NCBI RefSeq assembly: GCF_009496285.1
Contig: NZ_WIJK01000024.1
Location: forward strand, 1-35,064
Origin: Streptococcus mitis
Lineage (GTDB): Bacteria > Bacillota > Bacilli > Lactobacillales > Streptococcaceae
Reading direction: 5' to 3'
Length of the DNA: 35,064 nucleotides
Shown here: piece after piece, positions 21,826 to 29,342 of the stretch
Position numbering within the stretch: position 1 is the first letter of the stretch
Layout: the number at the start of each line of letters is the position of its first letter
The notes under the pieces: generated by a model
The model's database searches: none
Seen by the model: only the letters and a program-made list of their open reading frames with translations
Told to the model about the DNA's origin: nothing
Made by a program: the position numbers and the translations under genes

Positions 21826-23664
21826 GTGAAAAAAACGCTCTTGGCAAGTGCCATTACGCTTTCAGTATTTGGTCTAACAAGCAACCTTAGCTATGCTGAG
21901 GAAAACCAAGCACAGTCTACCCCAGTAGAAACAACACACAGTGAAACCTCTACTGACAAAGTGGAGAAAAACAGTCTCCCAGCCAAGGAAACTGAACCTT
22001 CAACTGAGGCAAATGCCAATCAAACAACAAATCCAGCTAAGAAAGAAGAAGACAAGGCTCCTGAAGTCCAAAAAGATGGTTGGGTATTCGAGGAAAATAT
22101 CTGGCGCTTCTATGAAAATAATGCCCCTGTTCTAAACTGGAAAAAAATCCACGGGAAATGGTACTACTTCAACAAAGATGGAATCATGTTGAACGATACT
22201 ATTTTTGATGGATATATCCTGACTAGTAGCGGGGCTATGGTCGATTCTGGTTGGAGTAAACTCCAAGATAAATGGTATTACGCTAACGCTTATGGAAAAA
22301 TTTCTCAACAGAAATGGGAAAAGATTGGTGGTGTCTGGTACTATTTTGACCAAGACGGTATCATGCTCAGCAACACAATTTTTGACGGCTATCTGATAAC
22401 GAATAGTGGAGCCATGGCTGAGAATGCTTGGGTAAAACAAGATGGACAATGGTACTATGCACTTGCTTCTGGTAAAGTCATCAAAAACAAGTGGGAAAAA
22501 ATTGGTGGTTCTTGGTACTACTTTGACAAAGATGGTATCATGCTAAGTAAGACAATTTTTAACGGATACCTTCTCTCCAATAGTGGAGCTATGGCTGAAA
22601 GGTCCTGGGTTTATTTAGAAGGAAAATGGTACTTTGCCCAAACATCTGGTCGTCCAACTCAAGAAAAATGGGAAAAAGTCGGTAGCTCGTGGTACTATTT
22701 TAACAAAGAAGGTATTATGGCCAATAACCAATGGATTGGTAGCTACTATCTAAAAGCTAGCGGAGCTATGGCCGAAAAAGAATGGATTTTCGATAAAAAC
22801 TATAATAGCTGGTTCTACTTAAAATCTGGTGGTGCATATGCAGCGCGTGAATGGATTGGCTCTTACTACCTCAAGTCAGGTGGTTACATGGCAAAAAGTG
22901 AATGGATATTTGATAACTACTATAATGCTTGGTATTACCTGAAAGAAAATGGCGTCTACGTTACTGGAACTCAGAAAATAAACGGTCAAACTCATTTATT
23001 CCAGAGTAACGGAAAATGGATTGCTGAAATTCCAGAAAGTCGTGGATTTGAAAAAGGGAAATACACAAAAACTGTTTTCTTAGATCCAGGTCACGGTGGA
23101 AAAGACCCTGGTGCTGTTTATTATAACACTCAGGAAAAAGACCTAACCATGCAAATTTATCAAAAACTACGTAAGGAACTCCAGGGTCTTGGTTATACCG
23201 TTCTTTCTTCGAGAGATAGTGATGTCTATGTCGACTTTGTCACTGAACGTTCAAAAATGGTTAACAAAACGGACTCAGACATATTCATCAGTATTCACTT
23301 CAATGCAAGCGGAAATCCTGCTTCAGGGAGATCTGGTATTCAAACTTACTCTTACGAAGAAGACAGTGGCTATCGTGCTAAGATCAACCCATACTGGCAT
23401 AACCACCCTGACCGTATCAGTGAAAGCAATCGCCTGGCTGCCGATATCCACTCTTCACTACTAGCTGAAACTGGTGCTAAGGATGCAGGACTCCTACAAA
23501 GTAGTTTTGCTGTCCTTCGAGAAACTGATAAACCAGCTGTTCTATTGGAATTGGGCTATATTGATAATTTCAATGAGAATCAACAAGTCCGCAGTGATGC
23601 CTACCAAAACAGATTGGTTGCAGGTATTGTCAAAGGGATTCAAAAATATTACGCAGGTCAATAA
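21826..23664 (+). CDS. Choline-binding N-acetylmuramoyl-L-alanine amidase (Amidase_3)
   Basis: A 612-residue secreted murein hydrolase. A signal peptide ends near LSYA-EE (residue 24), followed by a Glu/Thr/Pro-rich linker to about 85. About 315 residues of aromatic choline-binding repeats follow (WYYFNKDGIM, NSGAMAE, SWFYLKSGG types), ending with LytB-like units such as SGGYMAKSEWIFDNYY. The C-terminal third is a zinc-dependent Amidase_3 domain: DPGHGGKDPGA (His about 423), a Glu in NTQEKDL, FISIHFNA (second His) and the catalytic Glu in VLLELGYIDN. It should bind phosphocholine on teichoic acid and cut the amide between MurNAc and the peptide stem. The start is a GTG at 21826 with AGGAG 9 nt upstream; MKKTLL follows as expected for a signal peptide. 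Confidence 0.9.
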   Translation: MKKTLLASAITLSVFGLTSNLSYAEENQAQSTPVETTHSETSTDKVEKNSLPAKETEPSTEANANQTTNPAKKEEDKAPEVQKDGWVFEENIWRFYENNAPVLNWKKIHGKWYYFNKDGIMLNDTIFDGYILTSSGAMVDSGWSKLQDKWYYANAYGKISQQKWEKIGGVWYYFDQDGIMLSNTIFDGYLITNSGAMAENAWVKQDGQWYYALASGKVIKNKWEKIGGSWYYFDKDGIMLSKTIFNGYLLSNSGAMAERSWVYLEGKWYFAQTSGRPTQEKWEKVGSSWYYFNKEGIMANNQWIGSYYLKASGAMAEKEWIFDKNYNSWFYLKSGGAYAAREWIGSYYLKSGGYMAKSEWIFDNYYNAWYYLKENGVYVTGTQKINGQTHLFQSNGKWIAEIPESRGFEKGKYTKTVFLDPGHGGKDPGAVYYNTQEKDLTMQIYQKLRKELQGLGYTVLSSRDSDVYVDFVTERSKMVNKTDSDIFISIHFNASGNPASGRSGIQTYSYEEDSGYRAKINPYWHNHPDRISESNRLAADIHSSLLAETGAKDAGLLQSSFAVLRETDKPAVLLELGYIDNFNENQQVRSDAYQNRLVAGIVKGIQKYYAGQ

Positions 23665-23672
23665 AGAAAAAG

Positions 23673-23696
23673 TCTCGAGAAACCTCGAGATTTTTT
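23673..23696 (+). terminator. Intrinsic terminator of the amidase gene
   Basis: TCTCGAG (23673-23679) pairs with CTCGAGA (23684-23690) and is followed by TTTTTT. It lies 9 nt after the stop codon. Confidence 0.85.
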
Positions 23697-23699
23697 GTA

Positions 23700-23881
23700 T
23701 TATTCTTCTAATTTGTTGGCTTCAGGAAAGAGAAAACCAATCCCCACACAAGCCAAGACTCCAGCGCCGATAACTATACCACTTGAAAGTGGCACGATAT
23801 AGTCTTGTTCTTGTTTCAATTGGCTATAATATTTTTGCCCCCTTTTGCTTACTACTAAAGTTTGATATACTCCCCTTATAG
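23700..23881 (-). pseudogene. C-terminal remnant of a membrane protein next to an IS end
   Basis: On the minus strand an open frame runs from the IS3-type terminus (about 23881) to a TAA at 23700-23702. Its end reads YYSQLKQEQDYIVPLSSG, then a clear membrane helix VIGAGVLACVGIGFLF, then PEANKLEE. No ATG, GTG or TTG with a ribosome site is present, so this looks like the tail of a larger gene cut by the insertion. Family not recognised. Confidence 0.4.
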
Positions 23882-24191
23882 TGGACAGTGAAAAAACAAA
23901 ATTTCACTAGAAACTACAGGGGGAGTTTTCGTATGGCAAAAAGAGGTCCGAAATCAGTGGAGGAGAAGTTAGAAGTTGTTCATCTTTACCTTGAACAAGG
24001 GAAGTCAATATCTATTTTGACCAAAGCATTTGGAGTAAATGGTGACACAATCAGAAATTGGATTCGTAAGTATCAAACAGAGGGTGTAGAAGGGCTCAAG
24101 GAGCGTCATAGCTGGAAGAAATATAGTTCAGAGTTAAAAGAAAAGACTGTAACAGATTATCTTGCAGGTAGAGGTAGTTTATCTAGGATCA
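23882..24191 (+). mobile_element. Left-end stub of an IS3-family element
   Basis: It begins TGGACAGTGAAAAAAC, a plausible IS3-group terminus, and contains the start of an orfA. The element breaks off near 24191, where transposase-like sequence gives way to the region just downstream of mutS2. No orfB or right terminus is present. It is a different element from the one at 647-2012. Confidence 0.7.
23933..24191 (+). pseudogene. Truncated IS3-family OrfA (HTH)
   Basis: It starts with an ATG at 23933 behind AGGGGGAG. About 86 family-like residues remain, beginning MAKRGPKSVEEKLEVVHLY and containing the HTH part SISILTKAFGVNGDTIRNWI. After YLAGRGSLSRI the similarity stops and the frame runs into unrelated sequence overlapping the mutS2 3' end, ending at 24268. 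The protein cannot be functional. Confidence 0.8.
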
Positions 24192-24210
24192 AATTTTCAT
24201 TATTTTTGCT

Positions 24211-26547
24211 TTATCCCTTAAAGGTTACGATGGTTGCGCCAGATCCACCTGCATTTTGTGGTGCGTAGCCAAAGCTCTTGACTTGTTTGTTTCTTTGCAA
24301 GTATTTGGTTACTCCTTCACGGATGACTCCTGTACCGATACCGTGGATGATGTCGACTTGGGCCATATTGTTGAGCAGGGCTTGATCGATAAAGGCATCC
24401 AAGGCTTCCATAGCTTCCTCGTAGCGTTTGCCGCGAAGGTCTAGTCGAGCCTGTGGGCCTTTGCCTGCTGCACGTTTGACGACGTTGACTTGTTTCTTCT
24501 TGACTGGCGCTTCTTGCTGAGCCTGAACCAAGTCAAACTCTTTTTCCTCAAGCGTCATCTTAATCAAGCCAACTTGAGCCTCCCAACGACCATCCTTGAG
24601 TTGATTGGTCAAGGTACCACGTTGACCATAGCTTAAAACGATAATATCATCTCCAACTTTTGGAGCTCGTTTTTTCTTGGCCTTCTGAAGAACCTTGTTT
24701 TTAGAAAGGTCTACTTTTTCAGGGGCTAATTTTTTGAGCTTAGCTTTGGCTTCGATAATCTCGTGCGGTTTCAGTTGAGATTTACTGTGAAGATTTTTTA
24801 AAATATCGTCACTTTCAGCCAGAGCCAAGTCAACAATCTCAGCAGCTTGTTCACGCGCCTTATTGAGTTCTGTTTCCTTCTCACGATTGAGCTCGTTGTA
24901 GAGTTTTTTAAGGGCACGGTTCATCTTGAGGTTTTCTTGCTCGACTTGGCGAATATTCTCAAGACGTTTACGACTTTCAAGTGTTTGTTCTTCCAATTGC
25001 TCAATGATGCGATTGACATCATTGTCTTGGTTAATCTGCTTGCTGGCATCGCCTACAATGACATCTGACAATCCTAGACGTTTAGCAATCTCAAAAGCAT
25101 TACTTCGACCAGGTACACCCTGCATAAAGCGATAAGTTGGACGCAGGCTAGCTGTATCAAACTCCATGCTAGCATTCTGAACATAAGCCGTTTCAATTCC
25201 ATAAGCTTTTAGTTCAGGATAATGAGTGGTTGCCATGGTCTTAACCTGACGCAAGCGCAAGTCTTCTAGGATTGACATGGCAAGGGCTGCACCTTCTTGA
25301 GGATCTGTACCTGCTCCAAGCTCATCAAGTAGCAAGAACGAGTTTTGATTGACCTTACCAAGAATATCAACGATATTGGTCATATGACTAGAGAAGGTTG
25401 AGAGACTTTGCTCAATGGACTGCTCGTCTCCGATATCTGCGAAAATCTCCTCGAAAATCCCTACACGACTACCCTTATCAGCTAAAATTGGTAGACCAGA
25501 CTGGGCCATCAACTGGGTCAAACCTAAGGTCTTGAGCATAATGGTCTTACCACCCGTATTGGGACCAGTAATAACAATAGCTGTCAAATCTTTCCCAAAG
25601 TGCACATCATTTGCGACTGCATTTTTTACAAGAGGATGACGAACGTGCAGCAGTTGAATCTCCTGTCCCTCAGACACTTGAGGTACTACTGCCTCCGTCT
25701 CTTGAATAAAGCGAACCTTAGCACGAATCAGGTCCAAATGTCCAATAATCCATGCATCATTGGCGATTTCAGCTGCATGAGGTCTTACTCTTTCAGAGAG
25801 TTCTTGGAGGATACGCAGCATCTCATAACGTTCGTCTGCACGAAGACTTGCGATTTCTTCACTTAGCTTGACCACTTCACGTGGTTCGATATAAACAGTG
25901 TTCCCGCTGGCAGAGATATCATGAACCACACCAGCAATCTTGTTACGATAGGTGTTTTTAACTGGAAGAACTTGGCGATCATTTCTACTTGCGACAATCC
26001 CTTCTGTCAGCATCTGAGCTTTTTGTTTGAGAAGGTCTTGCAGGACATCACGGACTTGACTTTCACTATCATGGATTTTTCGACGGATTCGTGCCAAATC
26101 TTCACTAGCAAAGTTCTCAATAAATCCAGCTTCGTTGATGGCTTGTAGATTTCCCTGTAAATGTGGAAAATCATGAAGTTTCTCAAACCAGTTAGCTAGG
26201 TGTTCTAAACGTACATTTTCAAGATTGTCATAAAAATTCTGCAATTCACGACTGGCAAAGATGACACGCTTGAGAAGGAGAAATTCCTCGATGTTGAGGT
26301 CAGCACCCATCTCCAAACGTTTGCTAGTTGCAGCAATATCTTTTGTTGCAGAAATGCTGAAATGAGGATGCTCGACAAAGAGTTCTTGCATTTCCTTCAT
26401 CTCTGCAAAAGCTTGCTTAATCTTGTCTCCTTTATCAGTCGGAGCAAGTTCTTTCAACTGTTCTAGTCCTTGCTCAGTCAAAAGATGGGGCTCAAATAAA
26501 GCCTTGACCTTATTAAATTCTAATGTTTCTAGTATTTTTTTATTCAT
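24211..26547 (-). CDS. mutS2: MutS2 family ATPase/nuclease
   Basis: A 778-residue MutS-like protein without the mismatch-recognition domain. The core and clamp helices (about 1-310) lead to the ATPase with Walker [11 protein letters not shown] (about 328-337), a [15 protein letters not shown]alker B/signature region and TTHYPELK. A coiled-coil region lies at about 510-570. A KOW-like segment ([16 protein letters not shown]) is followed by the C-terminal Smr domain with [12 protein letters not shown] and HGIGTG. MutS2 proteins suppress recombination and also rescue collided ribosomes in B. subtilis. The start is the ATG at 26545-26547 with GAAGGAA upstream. It follows zapA and cvpA in the same direction but is separated from them by a terminator-like hairpin and a BOX. 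Confidence 0.95.
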   Translation of the reverse strand: MNKKILETLEFNKVKALFEPHLLTEQGLEQLKELAPTDKGDKIKQAFAEMKEMQELFVEHPHFSISATKDIAATSKRLEMGADLNIEEFLLLKRVIFASRELQNFYDNLENVRLEHLANWFEKLHDFPHLQGNLQAINEAGFIENFASEDLARIRRKIHDSESQVRDVLQDLLKQKAQMLTEGIVASRNDRQVLPVKNTYRNKIAGVVHDISASGNTVYIEPREVVKLSEEIASLRADERYEMLRILQELSERVRPHAAEIANDAWIIGHLDLIRAKVRFIQETEAVVPQVSEGQEIQLLHVRHPLVKNAVANDVHFGKDLTAIVITGPNTGGKTIMLKTLGLTQLMAQSGLPILADKGSRVGIFEEIFADIGDEQSIEQSLSTFSSHMTNIVDILGKVNQNSFLLLDELGAGTDPQEGAALAMSILEDLRLRQVKTMATTHYPELKAYGIETAYVQNASMEFDTASLRPTYRFMQGVPGRSNAFEIAKRLGLSDVIVGDASKQINQDNDVNRIIEQLEEQTLESRKRLENIRQVEQENLKMNRALKKLYNELNREKETELNKAREQAAEIVDLALAESDDILKNLHSKSQLKPHEIIEAKAKLKKLAPEKVDLSKNKVLQKAKKKRAPKVGDDIIVLSYGQRGTLTNQLKDGRWEAQVGLIKMTLEEKEFDLVQAQQEAPVKKKQVNVVKRAAGKGPQARLDLRGKRYEEAMEALDAFIDQALLNNMAQVDIIHGIGTGVIREGVTKYLQRNKQVKSFGYAPQNAGGSGATIVTFKG

Positions 26548-26620
26548 TTTCTTTTCCTTCGTAATGAGCGAACGAATTTTTCAAATTCTCACTCTTTTCA
26601 AAAAGGCTCCTAAACTATTG

Positions 26621-26770
26621 ATACTCAATGAAAATCAGAGAGCAAACTAGGAAGCTAGCCATAGGTTGCTCAAAGCACTGCTTTGAGGTTGTAGATAAGA
26701 CTGACGAAGTCAGTCACATATATAATCCAAGGCGAAGCTGACGTGGTTTGAAGAGATTTCCGAAGAGTAT
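26621..26770. repeat. BOX element (A-B-C) between cvpA and mutS2
   Basis: It begins ATACTCAATGAAAATCAGAG and ends GATTTCCGAAGAGTAT. boxA is followed by one boxB (TGAGGTTGTAGATAAGACTG) and a boxC that keeps its typical CAAGGCGAAGCTGACGTGG. It lies 73 nt upstream of the mutS2 start on the minus strand, so it is probably part of, or close to, the mutS2 leader. Confidence 0.92.
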
Positions 26771-26782
26771 GAAATTGTAAAC

Positions 26783-26811
26783 AAAAGGCTAGGAATAGTT
26801 CCCGCCCTTTT
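26783..26811 (-). terminator. Terminator-like hairpin after cvpA
   Basis: On the minus strand AAAAGG and GGAA pair with TTCC and CCTTTT (26811-26783) with a small internal loop, followed by GTTTAC. It is weak but correctly placed at the end of cvpA. Confidence 0.5.
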
Positions 26812-27359
26812 TATCCGATTAGTTTGGTTACCCAGAGTTGTTTAATCAAGTCAGTAGTTACTGGAATACTCTGAATCATATGTTTGGCTACTAGACTATT
26901 TTCAAGTGAATTTTGAACGATTGCTAGGGGCACAGTCGCAAGGATGGTCAGCATCATCTGAAGGACAAATATGGTCACTCCAACTGATAAGACTCCTGCA
27001 CCGATGCGAAAATATTTGCCACCTAACTTTTTGGTTGGTACTAGGTTAAAAAAGAGTCCAATCAAACGACCGATGCAGTAAAATACGGCAAAGGCTAAGA
27101 GATAGCCAATACCTGCGTAAAAGACCTTGTCCAATTGGAAGAGCTGGTCAGATGGGAAGAAAAAGGTACCCTGCCCTTCCTGAGGATTGGCATAAGGAAT
27201 CAACAAATGAAATGTTTCTCCCAATGACTGATAAAAATTCCCCGCAAAATAAGCTGAGACGATTGTAGCTAGGAGATAATAGACTTGTAGGACCAAGCCT
27301 CTGCGATAGCCGATATAAAAACTCCAAGCCAGAACCAATAAAAGAAAGATGGAAATCAT
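26811..27359 (-). CDS. CvpA family membrane protein
   Basis: A 182-residue protein with four membrane segments (about 2-18, 25-45, 80-103 and 115-140), matching the Colicin V production (CvpA) family; YIGYRRGLVLQVYYLLATI is the typical N-terminal stretch. The family's function is unclear, though it is linked with membrane stress and cell envelope tasks in several bacteria. The ATG at 27357-27359 overlaps the zapA stop codon (ATGA), so the pair is translationally coupled. zapA-cvpA-mutS2 is a conserved order in Firmicutes. Confidence 0.88.
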   Translation of the reverse strand: MISIFLLLVLAWSFYIGYRRGLVLQVYYLLATIVSAYFAGNFYQSLGETFHLLIPYANPQEGQGTFFFPSDQLFQLDKVFYAGIGYLLAFAVFYCIGRLIGLFFNLVPTKKLGGKYFRIGAGVLSVGVTIFVLQMMLTILATVPLAIVQNSLENSLVAKHMIQSIPVTTDLIKQLWVTKLIG

Positions 27360-27658
27360 AGTGAGTCCTCAATCTTGCTCTGTTCTTGTTTTGCTGCAAC
27401 AACCTGATGACGGAGAGCTTCTAATTCTTGCTCCTTATCATCAAATTCAATCTCACGACTGAGTTGAGTTGACAAGCTATTGACTGCTAATAAAATAGCG
27501 ATTGTCTCATCATCCGCTCCAGGCATTTGCTCTTTAATTGCTTCATATTTTTCAGTTGCAACCTTGGCAATTTCCTCCATAAAGAGGTTGTCATGCTCAG
27601 TTGTTAGGGTCAATGTTTTTTTTCCGAATATAAACTTATATCGATTTAAATTTGCCAT
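27356..27658 (-). CDS. zapA: Cell division protein ZapA
   Basis: A 100-residue protein of the ZapA family, which binds FtsZ and stabilises the Z-ring at mid-cell. The N-terminal beta part ([20 protein letters not shown]) and the following helix ([19 protein letters not shown]) precede a long C-terminal coiled coil ([20 protein letters not shown]). The start is the ATG at 27656-27658 with GAGGTGA upstream. Its promoter CTGACA-17-TATAAT (27678-27706) lies back-to-back with that of rnhC. Confidence 0.85.
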   Translation of the reverse strand: MANLNRYKFIFGKKTLTLTTEHDNLFMEEIAKVATEKYEAIKEQMPGADDETIAILLAVNSLSTQLSREIEFDDKEQELEALRHQVVAAKQEQSKIEDSL

Positions 27659-27677
27659 AAAAATTCACCTCACGATA

Positions 27678-27706
27678 TTATACCAAATTTCACTAAGTTT
27701 GTCAGT
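27678..27706 (-). promoter_or_regulatory. Promoter of zapA-cvpA
   Basis: On the minus strand, CTGACA (27706-27701), a 17-bp spacer, then TATAAT (27683-27678) preceded by TGG. It is the best-matching promoter in the window. Confidence 0.85.
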
Positions 27707-27708
27707 TT

Positions 27709-27738
27709 TTACCAATTCTGCGGCTTTTATGGTACAAT
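27709..27738 (+). promoter_or_regulatory. Promoter of rnhC, predicted leaderless
   Basis: TGG-TACAAT (extended -10; hexamer 27733-27738), with a weak TTTACC/TTACCA -35 at 27709-27715, 17-18 bp upstream. The ATG of rnhC is at 27746, 7 nt past the -10 box, so the mRNA should start at or next to the ATG. There is no ribosome site. Confidence 0.7.
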
Positions 27739-27745
27739 AAGAACT

Positions 27746-28627
27746 ATGGCAAGTATTACATTAACTCCAAGCGAAAAGGAAATCCAAGCCTTTGTTCAGA
27801 AATATGAACAAGCACTGACTCCTAGTAAAAATCCTTATATTCGCTACTTTTTCAAGCTTCCACAGGCAAGTGTTTCCATCTATACATCTGGAAAAGTGCT
27901 CTTGCAAGGAGAAGCTGCTGAACGTTACGCCAGCTTTTTTGGTTATCAGGTCAGCCCAGTAGCTAGTGGGCAAAATTTCCCTTTGCTTGGAACAGATGAG
28001 GTGGGAAATGGTTCCTACTTCGGTGGTCTAGCTGTAGTAGCATCCTTTGTAACGCCTGACCAGCATGACTTCCTACGAAAACTGGGTGTTGGGGACTCTA
28101 AGACTCTGACAGACCAAAAGATTCGTCAGCTTGCCCCTCTCCTTAAAGAGAGAATCCAGCACCAAGCTCTACTGCTTTCTCCAAGTAAGTATAACGAAGT
28201 CATTGGTGAGCGCTACAACGCCGTTTCTGTTAAGGTAGCCTTACACAATCAAGCAATTTTTCTCCTTCTCCAAAAGGGAGTCCAGCCAGAAAAGATTGTT
28301 ATCGATGCCTTCACTAGTGCTCAGAACTATGAAAAGTACTTAAAAAATGAAGCCAATCATTTTTCTAATCCAGTCAGTCTAGAGGAAAAAGCCGAAGGTA
28401 AGTACTTGGCTGTCGCAGTAAGCTCTATCATTGCGCGTGATCTCTTTCTAGAGAATCTCGAAAATCTGGGGAGAGAACTTGGCTATCAACTTCCAAGCGG
28501 AGCTGGAACAGCTTCTGATAAGGTAGCTAGCCAAATCCTTCGTGCTTATGGTAGGCAGGGACTCAACTTCTGCGCCAAACTACACTTTAAAAATACTGAA
28601 AAAGCAAAAAAACTGCTAGAAAGGTAA
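27746..28627 (+). CDS. rnhC: Ribonuclease HIII
   Basis: A 293-residue RNase H type 2 family enzyme that cuts the RNA strand of RNA-DNA hybrids. The N-terminal TBP-like substrate-binding domain (about 1-78) distinguishes RNase HIII from HII. The catalytic part begins [14 protein letters not shown] (Asp84, Glu85) and continues with [12 protein letters not shown] and [12 protein letters not shown], which supply the other acidic residues. The start is the ATG at 27746; the close -10 box (27733-27738) leaves no leader. lepB follows after 3 nt. Confidence 0.93.
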   Translation: MASITLTPSEKEIQAFVQKYEQALTPSKNPYIRYFFKLPQASVSIYTSGKVLLQGEAAERYASFFGYQVSPVASGQNFPLLGTDEVGNGSYFGGLAVVASFVTPDQHDFLRKLGVGDSKTLTDQKIRQLAPLLKERIQHQALLLSPSKYNEVIGERYNAVSVKVALHNQAIFLLLQKGVQPEKIVIDAFTSAQNYEKYLKNEANHFSNPVSLEEKAEGKYLAVAVSSIIARDLFLENLENLGRELGYQLPSGAGTASDKVASQILRAYGRQGLNFCAKLHFKNTEKAKKLLER

Positions 28628-28630
28628 ATT

Positions 28631-29242
28631 ATGAAATATTTTAAATCGTTTTTAAAAGAGTGGAGTTTTATCCTCATTATCACTCTTATCGCCCTTAGTC
28701 GTCTCTTTCTCTGGAGGAATGTCAGTGTAGAAGGACATTCAATGGATCCTACCTTAGCAGATGGAGAAGTCCTCTTTGTGGTTAAACATCTCCCAATCAA
28801 TCGTTTTGATATCGTGGTTGCCCATGAAGACGACGGGAACAAGGACATCGTTAAGCGAGTCATCGGTATGCCAGGAGATACCATTCGTTACGAGAGCGAC
28901 AAGCTCTATATCAATGGTCAAGAAACTGATGAGCCTTATCTAGCAGAATACCTTAAGCGTTTCAAGGAAGATAAGCTCCAAAGCACCTATACTGGAACTG
29001 GTTGGGATGGAAAAAAGGGCGAATACTTTAGAACCATTGCCCAAAAGGCTCAGGCCTTTACCCTAGATGTTAATTACAACACTAGCTTCACCTTCACTGT
29101 TCCAGAAGGAGAATACCTCCTACTGGGTGATGACCGTCTGGTATCTAGCGACAGTCGACATGTTGGTACCTTTAAGGCAAAAGATATCACTGGTGAAGCC
29201 AAATTCCGCTTCTGGCCACTCAAGCGTATCGGAACATTTTAA
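28631..29242 (+). CDS. lepB: Signal peptidase I
   Basis: A 203-residue type I signal peptidase that removes signal peptides from exported proteins on the outer face of the membrane. One N-terminal membrane anchor (about 12-28) is followed by the nucleophile motif GHSMDP (Ser37) and the general base in DIVKRVIGMPGD (Lys75). GDDRLVSSDSRHVG near 165-178 is the conserved family box; the length fits streptococcal Spi. The ribosome site AGAAAGG is in the last rnhC codons. The likely targets in this window include the amidase and the LPXTG protein. Confidence 0.95.
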   Translation: MKYFKSFLKEWSFILIITLIALSRLFLWRNVSVEGHSMDPTLADGEVLFVVKHLPINRFDIVVAHEDDGNKDIVKRVIGMPGDTIRYESDKLYINGQETDEPYLAEYLKRFKEDKLQSTYTGTGWDGKKGEYFRTIAQKAQAFTLDVNYNTSFTFTVPEGEYLLLGDDRLVSSDSRHVGTFKAKDITGEAKFRFWPLKRIGTF

Positions 29243-29249
29243 AAACTAG

Positions 29250-29283
29250 GAAGAGGCCGAGAATTTTCCATCTCAGCCTCTTC
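29250..29283 (+). terminator. Hairpin between lepB and recD2
   Basis: GAAGAGGCCGAGA (29250-29262) pairs with TCTCAGCCTCTTC (29271-29283), one mismatch. The T-run is poor (TCATTCTATTTTG), so termination may be partial. Confidence 0.6.
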
Positions 29284-29342
29284 TCATTCTATTTTGACTA
29301 AATCTGGGATAAATTTTCTCAGACACTATTGTAAGGAATTTT

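Noticed and set aside
24847..26650. Several plus-strand ORFs within mutS2
   Set aside because: They lie entirely antisense to a well-conserved gene, have no ribosome sites and no recognisable domains.
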